Shown: piece after piece, positions 28,349 to 36,908 of the stretch
Layout of the letters: every line of letters begins with the position of its first letter
How positions within the stretch are numbered: the stretch's first letter is position 1
Origin: Vibrio sp. D404a
GTDB lineage: Bacteria > Pseudomonadota > Gammaproteobacteria > Enterobacterales > Vibrionaceae
Direction of reading: 5' to 3'
Length of the DNA: 64,000 nt
Assembly (NCBI RefSeq): GCF_030248535.1
Contig: NZ_JAHGAJ010000004.1
Coordinates: 1 to 64,000 of the forward strand
The notes under the pieces: model-generated
Databases searched by the model: none
What the model saw: the letters and a program-made list of their open reading frames with translations, nothing else
What the model was told of the DNA's origin: nothing
Translations under genes and position numbers: made by a program

Positions 28349-28791
28349 ACTTACCAATCCTAGATAACGACATCTTGCCATTATCGAACGAGCTTAAAGT
28401 AAAACTTTGCGCTTCTCTTGAACTGTGTGCAATTCCCAAAGAAGCAAAACGTATCGCTATTAATTTTCGGGATACTCAATACTATCAAAACGGTAATGGG
28501 CCCCACCCTATCGAAGTTCACCTCGCTAGAGATACCAGTGAGAGCCCTTGGCACATCGCAGTCATGGCGAGCTTTGCCTACCCAGATAAACAGAGCACAG
28601 AAATGGAGGTTCAGCTCTACTTCAACTTTCGTCATGGCTGGTTTTATCAACCAGACATTGAACGCTGTGATCTCGACCAGCCGCAAGTCATTGAGCTATT
28701 TCAGTCTTGGGACAAAGCCTTTGTGAACTTACTAAATAACAAAGGCTTCAACCAACTCACTCTCTCCGTTCTTAAAACGCTTTTGCCTTAA
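28345..28791 (+). CDS. DUF2787 family protein, copy 1
   Basis: A 148-residue protein with the family pattern [16 protein letters not shown], a central SFAYPD and a C-terminal helical [11 protein letters not shown]2787 is common on Vibrio islands and its function is unknown. Its ATG overlaps the radC-like stop; 51 bases separate it from a second copy. Confidence 0.82.
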   Translation: MNLPILDNDILPLSNELKVKLCASLELCAIPKEAKRIAINFRDTQYYQNGNGPHPIEVHLARDTSESPWHIAVMASFAYPDKQSTEMEVQLYFNFRHGWFYQPDIERCDLDQPQVIELFQSWDKAFVNLLNNKGFNQLTLSVLKTLLP

Positions 28792-28842
28792 CCACAACCT
28801 CTTGAATAGATTGCCGCTTCGCAACAGCGGTAAGGAGCCTTT

Positions 28843-29289
28843 ATGTCTGCCAAAACGATTACACACCACCCATTAACCTTCGCCAATTCCGCTCTAAGGG
28901 TTTCAGATAAGTTACTTAATGTGCTAATAACAACAGTGTCAAAAAAGGATATATCTCAGGCGAGAACAGTCACTGTCAACTTTAGAGATAGCAGTTACTC
29001 TTCTGATGCTGGCGGATTTCATCCTGTTGAAATTTGCTTTAACAAAATTGAAGGCAATCACTGTCACCTGCTTTACATCACAGACTTCAGTTTCTCTGGA
29101 GGCCACTATCCTGAACTTGCTCGCGATTTAGACTTTGATATCGGTAACAATGCATTCTTTGCTCGTTATTCTGGTTGGCAATGTCTTGATAGTCACGATG
29201 TCCGTGAAATGTATAAGCTCTGGGAAGGAAATTTCCTTGCTTATCTGGAAATGGGAAGCTTTGATGAGATAAAGGTTGAATGCTTCTAA
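28843..29289 (+). CDS. DUF2787 family protein, copy 2
   Basis: A 148-residue paralogue of the preceding gene, closer to the family consensus: VNFRDSSYSSDAGGFHPVEI, YITDFSFSGGHYPEL and DLDFDIGN. The two copies differ strongly, so this is an old duplication or independent acquisition. Preceded by AAGGAG. It ends before a strong terminator shared with the convergent AlpA genes. Confidence 0.9.
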   Translation: MSAKTITHHPLTFANSALRVSDKLLNVLITTVSKKDISQARTVTVNFRDSSYSSDAGGFHPVEICFNKIEGNHCHLLYITDFSFSGGHYPELARDLDFDIGNNAFFARYSGWQCLDSHDVREMYKLWEGNFLAYLEMGSFDEIKVECF

Positions 29290-29295
29290 TCGGCA

Positions 29296-29328
29296 AAAGT
29301 AAGGCTTGGGTTTTCCAAGCCTTACTTT
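29296..29328. terminator. Bidirectional terminator between DUF2787 and AlpA genes
   Basis: AAAGTAAGGCTTGG pairs perfectly with CCAAGCCTTACTTT around a five-base loop, giving T-rich ends on both strands. It fits the convergent gene ends at 29289 and 29330. Confidence 0.88.
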
Positions 29329-29329
29329 A

Positions 29330-29521
29330 TTAACGCACCCGTTCACAAATCTTTTGTCTCATCCATGCTTCAATATCTTGTAAACGCCACTTCACCGATT
29401 TGGTCCCCGTTTTAATTAGGCGAGGAAATTGCCTGCGTTCCATAAGGGTATAGAGACTAGTTCGCCTCAACGCAATACGATTCATTACCTCGCGAACATT
29501 GAGCCATTCATCTTGCTCCAT
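29330..29521 (-). CDS. AlpA-family transcriptional regulator (2 of 3)
   Basis: A 63-residue AlpA-type HTH (WLNVREVMNRIALRRTSLY, FPRLIKTGTKSVKWRLQDIEAWM). Eight bases downstream of the next AlpA gene, so they form a two-gene unit. Likely controls island excision or neighbouring genes. Confidence 0.9.
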   Translation of the reverse strand: MEQDEWLNVREVMNRIALRRTSLYTLMERRQFPRLIKTGTKSVKWRLQDIEAWMRQKICERVR

Positions 29522-29529
29522 TTAACACC

Positions 29530-29739
29530 TCAGTCTATATCATAACCATAGAAAACATTTTCATCACGTCGCCCTAACACATCACGCATCCAATCTTGGA
29601 CTTCGCTTTCAAGCCAAACTGCAGCTCGACAGCCCAACGGAACGCATCTTGGGAAACGTTCTTCCTTGATATAACGATTGATAGAAGATCGACTCAAACT
29701 CGTCATTTCCATCACCTGCTTCATCCTGATGAATCGCAT
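29530..29739 (-). CDS. AlpA-family transcriptional regulator (3 of 3)
   Basis: A 69-residue AlpA-type HTH (MRFIRMKQVMEMTSLSRSS, FPRCVPLGCRAAVWLESEVQDWM). The start is set at ATG 29739 because AGGAGG lies six bases upstream; a frame opening seven codons earlier would place this Shine-Dalgarno inside the gene. It resembles the copy at 27514 more than its immediate neighbour. Confidence 0.9.
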   Translation of the reverse strand: MRFIRMKQVMEMTSLSRSSINRYIKEERFPRCVPLGCRAAVWLESEVQDWMRDVLGRRDENVFYGYDID

Positions 29740-30113
29740 GACACCCCTCCTATCGTCCACTCATAAGATAGTAGTTAGTAGAGCTAATTTTTGTTCGCTG
29801 CTGTCCCCTAGTGTGTTGGTTAGGTCTTTAAGGCACCAATTAAGTCAATTTAAAAGAAACACAAACATACATTACTAAGGTGAATCGGCTGCAATCATTT
29901 ACTACTAACCAGTTCAACATCTAGCGCTTTGAACCTTACCTTTCAATTGCACCAACTGTGACTGATAGCAAATAAAGCAAGCCATAAAATCCATCCGGCA
30001 AGTAATGCCCACTCAATCCGTAGCATCAGAAATTATTTACTGATAGCACAGCAAGTTAGTTCAATCATTCCACCTGAATAGCATTGCTCTGCCTTAACCT
30101 ACAGCAGTTAGTT
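29740..30113. other. Non-coding spacer upstream of the WYL-type gene
   Basis: About 370 AT-rich bases between divergent genes. No credible ORF, strong hairpin or recognisable operator is seen. It must hold the promoters for the AlpA pair and the regulator gene. Confidence 0.5.
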
Positions 30114-30878
30114 ATGGCGACTAAACCCAACTTGAGAGATCACGTATCGCTTCTTTTTGAGCTGTACAATCGCATTCCACAAACTCACTCAATAACCGCA
30201 CAGGAGTTACAACAGCAACTTTCTTCTATCGGAGTCGAACGAGACATTCGAACTATCCAAAGAAATCTCGACATTCTTGTCCAATACCTCAACGTTTCCA
30301 AAGACACTCGTGACCGCCCTTATGGGTATCGCCGTGAAGCTTCAACTCTAAATAGTTTTGGTCCCAGAGAGACCGTTCTTATGGCATTCGCTGAGCTGTG
30401 GTTGACTAACACTTTTCCTATCGAGTATCGGGCAATAATCAACTCTCTCTTCACAGACATCCAACAACACAAAACCCAAAAGCACGACTCCGCTTCATTA
30501 CAAGAGTTGGTCTATATAAACGAATCTTTGATACCAAACATTAGCTATACCCCGACCTTCAGTTCAGTCTTTGAACTGATATGCAAGGCTCTGGTGAGCA
30601 CCAGTCAACTCAAAATTGAACTATCAAGTGACCAAAAAACCATCGAACCTCTTTGCCTGGCAATGCTTGAACATGAACTATTTGTTATCTACCAAGAGCC
30701 CCAAAATCACCAGGTTAACCACATTGACGTAACACACATAGCTAACGCCTACCTGTCGACATTCAGCTTCAACAGACCAAAAGACTTTTCAGTTAAAACT
30801 TACATCAAACAGCAACTCACAATTTCAACTGAGCCCCAGAACTCAATTGAACATAACAACCGCCCTACGGCCATGTAG
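30114..30878 (+). CDS. WYL/YafY-like transcriptional regulator
   Basis: A 254-residue protein with an N-terminal winged HTH (LRDHVSLLFELYNRIP, then VERDIRTIQRNLDIL, the DeoR/YafY-like pattern) and a C-terminal region with the layout of a WYL domain (PLCLAMLEHELFVIYQ..., then IANAYLSTFSFNRPKDFSVKTYIKQQ). The exact WYL triad is not evident. ATG 30114 is chosen; the open frame extends to a TTG at 30084. WYL regulators often control mobile-element or defence genes; no target is visible here. Confidence 0.72.
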   Translation: MATKPNLRDHVSLLFELYNRIPQTHSITAQELQQQLSSIGVERDIRTIQRNLDILVQYLNVSKDTRDRPYGYRREASTLNSFGPRETVLMAFAELWLTNTFPIEYRAIINSLFTDIQQHKTQKHDSASLQELVYINESLIPNISYTPTFSSVFELICKALVSTSQLKIELSSDQKTIEPLCLAMLEHELFVIYQEPQNHQVNHIDVTHIANAYLSTFSFNRPKDFSVKTYIKQQLTISTEPQNSIEHNNRPTAM

Positions 30879-30910
30879 GGCTCAAATTACAAACAAGAAA
30901 GGATATAGAT

Positions 30911-32404
30911 ATGACATTTACCAAAACGTTATGGGCTAGCACTATTGCCCTATCACTTATTGGCTGTGGAGGAGGAAGCTCAAACTCTAGCAGTGAGGAA
31001 ACTTCTAGCGCAATATCAGGCAAAGTTATTGATGGCTACATTTCTGGAGCGACCGTTTTTTTAGATTTGAACTTTAACGGTAAACTTGAAGATGGCGAAC
31101 CGAATGCTATAACTGACGAAAATGGTAACTTCGACTTAGAAATTACAGAGACTCTTTCAGAATGTTCTCAATACGTTCCTACCGTCACTCATGTACCCGT
31201 TGGCGCTATTGACTCTGACTTTCCAGATAAACCGATTGAGAAAGCTTACACCATGGTCGCGCCTCCTAGCTTTGCTATGAGCACAAATCAAGACCTTCTC
31301 AACCTTACTCCTCTAACATCGATCGTCTGGGATTCAGTAGAAAAAGAACTAGCTAGTACTGGGCAGTCATTAAGCTGTGAAAGTATCATCGCAGAACAAC
31401 AATTACGCGAAGACATCATTACGCGTATGGAGCAACAAGAGATTCGAGTTGCTCAACGTTATAACGTGACGGTAAATGAATTATATAGCGACTATGTAGA
31501 GAGTGGCGACTCTGCACTTCATGGTTTTGCCCAAAACCTAGTTCCTGGCCTACAAGCTTCATACTCAGCCACTCTTGCTTTAGAAGCCTCTTACCCTAAC
31601 GCAAATTACCTGTTTGTTGAGTATTTCTTAGGTATGTTCGATGAACAGGCCGAAGAGTATGACTCACAGTGGTACCGCCGTGAATACGTGGCAACGACAC
31701 CGGGTAACTACACAGACGTCACTAATCTAGTCAGTTCAGACTTAGAAACCATAGGCAACGCACATGAACATATATCCCAACGCACGTTTGACAACGGTAT
31801 CTATGAATATGAAGAAACTATTCGTTATGCGGCTGCAGATGATTGGACACCAAACAACCTCTCATACAACTGCTCAATTAATGAAAGTTACCGAGATCTA
31901 ACAAGCCTCGGGCAATATGGCGTCACTAACGGAGCACTCAGCTCTGAGACAACAAGCTTTGCACAATGTAGTGATTTGGATCGTGTTGCAAACAATGTTA
32001 CTCAGGCCATCACTACTCGCACTTTCCAAAGTGTAAAAGACGAAGTTTATCGAACTGAATCTAACCATTGGTGGAACACTTCTTTATCCGCTGAAATACC
32101 TGAAGCTATTGGTGTTGGTGACGACATCGATAATCTAGAGGCTGGCTGACTCTATAGTCGAACTAACTACATTCAAACAGACTTCCACAATCCAAATGAA
32201 GTCGATTCTGATGGGTTTTATCGCATCATGAATGAATATGAGTTTGCTGATGAGGGAATCTATTACCAAGGTTGGCAGAAAGTTCACATGCGTGACCAAG
32301 ACGACAACTATACCGTTACCTATTTCTTCGAAGATGGTACTAAAAAGAAATTATGCGGTACGTATCCAAGTTTAGAACGTGACATGACCGACTGTACCAA
32401 CTAA
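30911..32404 (+). pseudogene. Large lipoprotein gene interrupted by an in-frame TGA
   Basis: The frame starts with a lipoprotein signal (lipobox LIGC followed by GGGSSNSSS, a Gly/Ser linker) and a short region resembling repeat units of cell-surface proteins (GKVIDGYISGATVFLDLNFNGKLEDGEP with DENGNF, a calcium-binding-like pattern). After 412 codons a TGA occurs at 32147-32149. The same frame continues for 84 more codons without a stop (SRTNYIQTDFHNPNE ... GTYPSLERDMTDCTN) to TAA at 32404, and the tail has the same style, so the original gene probably encoded about 497 residues. TGA may derive from TGG (Trp). A terminator follows directly after the second stop, not after the first. No function is known. 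Confidence 0.7.
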
Positions 32405-32413
32405 CCCAACACA

Positions 32414-32439
32414 GAGCAGGCTGCCAAGCTTGCTTTTTT
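32414..32439 (+). terminator. Terminator after the interrupted lipoprotein gene
   Basis: AGCAGGC pairs with GCTTGCT (one G-T wobble) around TGCCAA and six T follow. Its place, 10 bases past the distal stop, supports the longer reading of the upstream gene. Confidence 0.75.
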
Positions 32440-32470
32440 ATTTTCTCTTTTTAAATTCAAGGTCTACACA

Positions 32471-32587
32471 ATGAAAGCTCTCATCGCAATCGGTATCGGA
32501 CTGTCTGTTTTGCTCGGCTCAAAAAGCCTTCCATTTTGGCTCGTCATCGTGGCCATCATTTTGTTTGGCGGTAAAAAATCAAACTAG
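32471..32587 (+). CDS. 38-residue single-span membrane protein
   Basis: ATG 32471 to TAG 32587 encodes a short peptide with two hydrophobic stretches (ALIAIGIGLSVLLG and FWLVIVAIILFGG) and a basic end KKSN. An AAGG site lies nine bases upstream. It precedes the next gene by 16 bases and probably shares its transcript. No family recognised. Confidence 0.6.
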   Translation: MKALIAIGIGLSVLLGSKSLPFWLVIVAIILFGGKKSN

Positions 32588-32603
32588 TAAATAAGGAAAT
32601 TAC

Positions 32604-33362
32604 ATGAGTTTAATCAAAAAAGTCATTCTGGGTTGGCTAGCTCTTTCCATCATTATTGGTGGATGGGCTCTTGTTACAGGCAATACATCTGAAGAAGCTA
32701 TGCTTAAGAATCAGTTTGTAGGCATCTGTGAGGATGTACTGAGTAATACTAAAGATGATATCAACAATCAGTTAAAGCTAAGGCTGTTCGAGTTGAGCAA
32801 GCCAGGAAATATTCAAATTGACAGTGTCAACGAAGAGCTCATCACCGCAGAGCGCGGCTACAGTGGCGCTGCTATTGCCTGCCCATACGAACTGGATGCC
32901 AACTTTGATACAAAAGGCATTAACGTATTTACGATTGTAAAACTTGACCATGATGGTGATATCGTTAGAACAGAAAACGTAATTAATGGCCTTCAACCAC
33001 AACTAAAGAAATCCACCAGCATTGACTCACAACGAACCTCTCAGCTTCGAGAGCGAGCTCGAAAACAAGCCTGCGAGACCGTATTCGAAACAAACTTGGA
33101 ATTTACCAAGAATCAATTTGATACTCACATGCCAAAGGCAGGTGCCATCGTTCAGATGAGTCAACAGCCAATAATCGCAGATTCACAAAGCGGCAAGCCA
33201 AATGCATTTATTTGTGATTTCATTCTACAATCATCAGTTACGGGAATAGAGCCACACATGATTTTTGAAGTTGAGATAAACTCAGTTCAAAACATCACCT
33301 CAGTTCTGGGTTGGCCTGATGTTTTTGACCCACAGGAGAATCTATGGTGGTCAGAGCTTTAA
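32604..33362 (+). CDS. Membrane-anchored unknown protein
   Basis: A 252-residue protein with one N-terminal transmembrane segment (VILGWLALSIIIGGWALV, residues 7-24) and a soluble domain, probably periplasmic. Two similar halves may be present: CEDVLSNTKDDINNQL with later ACPYELDANF, and CETVFETNLEFTKNQF with later CDFILQSSV, each having two cysteines. This suggests an internal duplication. AAGGAA lies before the ATG. Function not recognised. Confidence 0.75.
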   Translation: MSLIKKVILGWLALSIIIGGWALVTGNTSEEAMLKNQFVGICEDVLSNTKDDINNQLKLRLFELSKPGNIQIDSVNEELITAERGYSGAAIACPYELDANFDTKGINVFTIVKLDHDGDIVRTENVINGLQPQLKKSTSIDSQRTSQLRERARKQACETVFETNLEFTKNQFDTHMPKAGAIVQMSQQPIIADSQSGKPNAFICDFILQSSVTGIEPHMIFEVEINSVQNITSVLGWPDVFDPQENLWWSEL

Positions 33363-33510
33363 CATCAAGTATTGGGGAGATTGGTTTCCTAGTACTTTCA
33401 AAGATATATTATTAAAATAAAAGGCCTTTTTTGAGCAATCTGTTCCTATCATGACTGGTTTTTGCTAACGTGTTGATACTCAATAACATGCAGTAAAAGG
33501 ACACGACCAA

Positions 33511-33675
33511 ATGGCAAATGATTACGAGCTTGAACAAGCAGAACAAGACCTTGTTGAAAAAGAGGAACAATATATCGAAGAGTGCGTTAATCGCGGTGAA
33601 GACAAAACAGTAGTTAGACAACGCCTTGAAGATGAAAAGAATCATGACCCGGCTCTAGGTCCACTACTGAGCTGA
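33511..33675 (+). CDS. 54-residue charged hypothetical protein
   Basis: ATG 33511 to TGA 33675, preceded by AAAAGGA. The peptide is rich in Glu, Asp and Gln and predicted to form one long helix (ELEQAEQDLVEKEEQYIEEC). A hairpin follows the stop. No family recognised; the base pattern and ribosome site favour a real gene. Confidence 0.55.
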   Translation: MANDYELEQAEQDLVEKEEQYIEECVNRGEDKTVVRQRLEDEKNHDPALGPLLS

Positions 33676-33695
33676 AGACACATTAGCTCAATTGA

Positions 33696-33717
33696 GTTGG
33701 GAGCTAGCACTCCCAAC
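33696..33717. terminator. Hairpin between convergent island genes
   Basis: GTTGGGAG and CTCCCAAC form an 8-bp perfect stem with a six-base loop. Only a short T stretch follows, so it is a weak terminator candidate. Confidence 0.45.
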
Positions 33718-33741
33718 CTTTCATATTTACGCATAGCCCAG

Positions 33742-34401
33742 CTAGGTACGACTAGTTGCAAAATTTTTACTGCGAGTGCCGTATTGCTTAGTTTCAAGCT
33801 TTGCTAAATAGCTTAACCTGTAAAACACCCTTTCACATTGCTCCGCATAATCCAAGGCATTCCTATCAAGGCTATACACTGGATTCTCAGGTATATGAAC
33901 CAGAGACATTGATTCTTCAGGAGACCTCATTAGTGCGCTCGCCCAAGCACGGTATATCTTCCCTGCAATGTTGTCACCTAGTCGACTATATCGACCAAAC
34001 CCAAAGTAAGCATCACGATTCAAAATAAGCGCAACATGATAGTGAGGGTTAACTGACTGGTTTATTTCTTTAGCCCAAACGTAACGAACAGTACAACCGT
34101 ACCAACGTTGACCGCTTCTTTCTTTTTTTGCTTTATCAGCCTGCACCTGTGCCTTAAACGACTCAATAAAGCGAGTGATGACCGTCGAGTCATACTCTAT
34201 TGGGTAATCAGGGCAGTCTAACGCTACTGGAAGGTGCAAATCGAAACGCAGTACAACACTGCGAGCATTCTCGGCCATAGCACGATCAAGTAGCTCATTG
34301 ATACGTTGCAAATATTCAACACAAAGGTTGTATCCCGGAATAACCGAATAACCGTTAAAGGATGTTTGATTTAGTGTGGTTAGCTTTTGAGTTGAGTACA
34401 T
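33742..34401 (-). CDS. Inovirus Gp2-like / YagK-YfjJ family protein
   Basis: A 219-residue protein with the family pattern: VVLRFDLHLP early, VRYVWAKE..NPHYHVALILNRDA in the middle (the HxH pair is typical of rolling-circle-type initiators) and DYAEQCERVFYRLSYLAKLETK near the end. Family members occur in filamentous phages and many genomic islands; a replication or nicking role is suggested but not proven for islands. Unlike the fused relative at 26337 it keeps the central histidines. Confidence 0.85.
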   Translation of the reverse strand: MYSTQKLTTLNQTSFNGYSVIPGYNLCVEYLQRINELLDRAMAENARSVVLRFDLHLPVALDCPDYPIEYDSTVITRFIESFKAQVQADKAKKERSGQRWYGCTVRYVWAKEINQSVNPHYHVALILNRDAYFGFGRYSRLGDNIAGKIYRAWASALMRSPEESMSLVHIPENPVYSLDRNALDYAEQCERVFYRLSYLAKLETKQYGTRSKNFATSRT

Positions 34402-34649
34402 CAGTGTTCTCTCAGTCTAGTGAATGACATAGAGAAAGGTAGATATTTATTTTTTATTAATTCCCTCTTAAGGAGGGATAATAACTAGATATAAATCAGT
34501 GATTTAATATTAACTTAACCAACATACTGATGTTGCACCAAACCTAAGGATAAGCGTCAATGTGCACGTTTCCCTGATAGCTATAGCATGGACACTGGAA
34601 AGAGTAGCACTCTGATAAAACATCAAAGCCATTGGTAGCAGACGATCCT
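34402..34649. other. Spacer between two minus-strand island genes
   Basis: No ORF of note. A small CCCTC/GAGGG hairpin is present near 34465-34480. Nothing else is recognised. Confidence 0.4.
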
Positions 34650-35720
34650 TTACCACTTATCTGAAAACGTCAGCGATGCATCAAAATCAGACTTGAGTCC
34701 CTTTATTACCTTACCAATGACTTCAGAGAGCTCCACCTTAATTTGCTGCTCATCACCATCAAATTCTTCTGCAAGGCTTCTCTGGTAAGCCTTGGACCAT
34801 GGGCATATCGTTTCCAAATGAAAATTGGAATCTGGATGTTGAATACAATGTATAGATAAGTTGAACAGCAAATGCTTAGCAATGACAGGTTTCAATAAAT
34901 CAGATCGTATATCAACCAAAGCTCGTTGTAACTGATAGCTGCGCCCCTCCTGATTTTGCATAATTATTGAATCAACCACCTTTTCATAATCACTGTTTGA
35001 TTGGTAGCGTTCTAGTAGTAGATTTGAGTGATGCACAAGCCTCTTACCCTTTTCTGAGAAAAGAAGTCCATAGCGACTGCTAGTAACACCATACAAATAC
35101 TTACCGGTAAAACCTGAGCTCAGTTTCGTGATAACACCTAAGCCTGTCAAACGCTGCAACTGATTACGAACACCGTCGACACCTACACCGGAAAACTTAG
35201 CTAGCTCTTTAGTTCCAGGAGTGACAATACCTGCTGATGATTTTGATATCAGCCAGAAGAGCACCAAACGCCCTGCATAACTCAAACTGTCAACGACATC
35301 AATCCAGCTTTTATCAACACCTCTTCCATCATCGACGACTGAGTAAAGACAATAAAGTGATAGCGGTTCGGCCTCTTCTCCACCAGCCTGGAAGGATGCA
35401 AATCTCAACTCATTTTTCATCAACGGTGTATACCGAGTAAAGCGGTAGCAATAGTGTCTAGTATCAATTCGATGCTTCTGTAACACGCCTTGTTTAACGA
35501 GTGAGGTAAGGCTTGCTTTTATCATGCTTTCTGGAAAAGCAAACTTTATCGATAGCCCTTTAACCGACAATATGTACTCAGATTTTGCGCCCTCATGATG
35601 CAATAAATTCAGCATAAATAGCTTATCTCTTGACATCAAACCACTTAACCATTTATCAATAACCCGCAATTCAATCACAAATAAACCTATAGGTATTTTA
35701 GACTTAGTGACATGTAACAT
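34650..35720 (-). CDS. Winged-helix DNA-binding protein of unknown role
   Basis: A 356-residue protein with two apparent winged-helix units: residues about 30-95 (MSRDKLFMLNLL ... SMIKASLTSLVKQGVLQKHRI) and about 145-215 (SLSYAGRLVLFWLIS ... VDGVRNQLQRLTGLGVITKL), the latter MarR-like. The C-terminal third is helical. It is divergent from a coiled-coil protein gene, and a perfect 10-bp inverted repeat covers its own start codon, so it probably represses itself. A replication or partition role is possible. Confidence 0.65.
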   Translation of the reverse strand: MLHVTKSKIPIGLFVIELRVIDKWLSGLMSRDKLFMLNLLHHEGAKSEYILSVKGLSIKFAFPESMIKASLTSLVKQGVLQKHRIDTRHYCYRFTRYTPLMKNELRFASFQAGGEEAEPLSLYCLYSVVDDGRGVDKSWIDVVDSLSYAGRLVLFWLISKSSAGIVTPGTKELAKFSGVGVDGVRNQLQRLTGLGVITKLSSGFTGKYLYGVTSSRYGLLFSEKGKRLVHHSNLLLERYQSNSDYEKVVDSIIMQNQEGRSYQLQRALVDIRSDLLKPVIAKHLLFNLSIHCIQHPDSNFHLETICPWSKAYQRSLAEEFDGDEQQIKVELSEVIGKVIKGLKSDFDASLTFSDKW

Positions 35721-35770
35721 AACACATAACGGCTACATGTCACACTTCAAAAATTGACACCTACAGGTCA
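35707..35770. promoter_or_regulatory. Palindromic operator region between divergent genes
   Basis: GTGACATGTA (35707-35716) and its exact complement TACATGTCAC (35734-35743) are 17 bases apart; the first arm lies within the opening codons of the winged-helix gene. A related shorter palindrome TGACACCTACAGGTCA lies at 35755-35770. Together they look like two binding sites for one dimeric repressor. Confidence 0.65.
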
Positions 35771-35814
35771 TCTCACATTTAGATATACTGAGTTAAAAAA
35801 TAGGGAGTCTTCAT

Positions 35815-36564
35815 ATGACAGCATTGGATAAATGGGATGTGAGTTGGATTGACCAGTTAACTGAAAACGAGCTTGATTGGTTAATTGCTCATTTAGACAA
35901 GAAGGGAATTTCATCCCCTTACGACTCCAGCAATCAAAGCTTCGGATTGTCTAAGAAAGAGCATGCCTGCAACCGTTTGGTGACGATAAATTCTGAGGGT
36001 GAATATAGGAAAATCAGACAAAGCTACAGGCAGTTCAAATACAGGAAATCTAGCTCTTCAAAAAGCAGAAGCTATACGTTGAGCAATCAAGCAATTACCG
36101 AACTAGACAAGCTGCGCTCTACTCTCTCACAAGCACAGAGTAGAGCTATCCCACTCTCAAATTCAGATGTGATTGAGCATTTAATCCATGACACATATAA
36201 CGGAATAATTGATCGAAAACGCATCGAACGTCTCGCCCAAAAACAGCTAAAGCATGAAAAAGAAATTGAAAAATTGAGGTATGAAAGAGTCAACTTTGGT
36301 AATGCTAGAATGGCTGAGCTAAAAAAAAGAGCGCAATCTAATCGGGATCCAATCGTTGAACAGTTAACCGAAGAAAATGAGAACCTTTGCCAAGAGCTGG
36401 AAGGCGCTATGAATAAAAACGCCCTATTGAAGCATAAAATCGACAACCACAAATCCTATCATGATGAGGTCATTTCAGAGAATGGAAGATTGAAGTCAGA
36501 AATAGATCAACTAAAAAAACAAAACCAAGCTTTGCTAGAGGCTAAAAAACGCCTCGATCTTTGA
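35815..36564 (+). CDS. Coiled-coil DNA-binding-like island protein
   Basis: A 249-residue protein. Residues about 55-125 contain a basic stretch and a segment with the feel of a ribbon-helix-helix or MatP-like site (RSYTLSNQAITELDKLRS ... NSDVIEHLI). Residues about 135-249 form one long coiled coil rich in Lys, Glu and Leu (KQLKHEKEIEKLRYER ... EIDQLKKQNQALLEAKKRLDL). This layout recalls plasmid KfrA-type and chromosome-organising proteins, but no family is certain. GGGAG precedes the start. Divergent from the winged-helix gene across the palindromic operator. Confidence 0.68.
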   Translation: MTALDKWDVSWIDQLTENELDWLIAHLDKKGISSPYDSSNQSFGLSKKEHACNRLVTINSEGEYRKIRQSYRQFKYRKSSSSKSRSYTLSNQAITELDKLRSTLSQAQSRAIPLSNSDVIEHLIHDTYNGIIDRKRIERLAQKQLKHEKEIEKLRYERVNFGNARMAELKKRAQSNRDPIVEQLTEENENLCQELEGAMNKNALLKHKIDNHKSYHDEVISENGRLKSEIDQLKKQNQALLEAKKRLDL

Positions 36565-36586
36565 TGGTTCTCAGCCAGGTTAAAAG

Positions 36587-36895
36587 TTAGCCCTTGTCCT
36601 CCAAGCTAAACCAAAAATCTAGGTCATCAGTATCATCGCGAAGATCATCAGGTAAGGCATCACATTGACCTTTTTCACGCAATGGGTTCTTGGTTTCTTT
36701 CGGGGTAACTGCTAGTTCTAGATCCAAACCTTCAAGGACCCTAAGCAGCGTCGATAACTTAACATCGTTACCAGCTTCTAAACGCTGGTACTGTTGCTGC
36801 TTCATTCCGATCCGCATATACATATCTTTTTGTTCAAGACCTAGCTTTTTCCGTTGGTCTATTAACAGCAGGGCTAGCTCCTCTACATTTCTCAT
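36587..36895 (-). CDS. HipB-like XRE-family repressor
   Basis: A 102-residue protein with a classical XRE helix-turn-helix (LALLLIDQRKKLGLEQKDMYMRIGMKQQQYQRLEAG, residues about 6-42) resembling the HipB antitoxin; the acidic tail is island-specific. No HipA toxin gene follows, so it is probably a stand-alone regulator. ATG 36895 has GGAG seven bases upstream; a GTG one codon earlier is less likely. Three evenly spaced operators lie upstream. Confidence 0.85.
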   Translation of the reverse strand: MRNVEELALLLIDQRKKLGLEQKDMYMRIGMKQQQYQRLEAGNDVKLSTLLRVLEGLDLELAVTPKETKNPLREKGQCDALPDDLRDDTDDLDFWFSLEDKG

Positions 36896-36908
36896 CACCT
36901 TACTCCAA

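Noticed and set aside
27846..29300. CRISPR array in the island
   Set aside because: No regularly spaced repeats of 20-40 bases are present in any part of the window; the only regular array is the three-site operator at 36909-36983.
29678..29878. Plus-strand ORF over the AlpA gene promoter
   Set aside because: Overlaps the start of a well-supported AlpA gene on the other strand, with no ribosome site.
32147..32149. TGA as a selenocysteine codon
   Set aside because: No redox motif surrounds it and no obvious SECIS-like hairpin follows immediately; a decayed Trp codon is simpler.
36587..36898. HipBA toxin-antitoxin module
   Set aside because: Only the HipB-like gene is present; no hipA frame lies up- or downstream.
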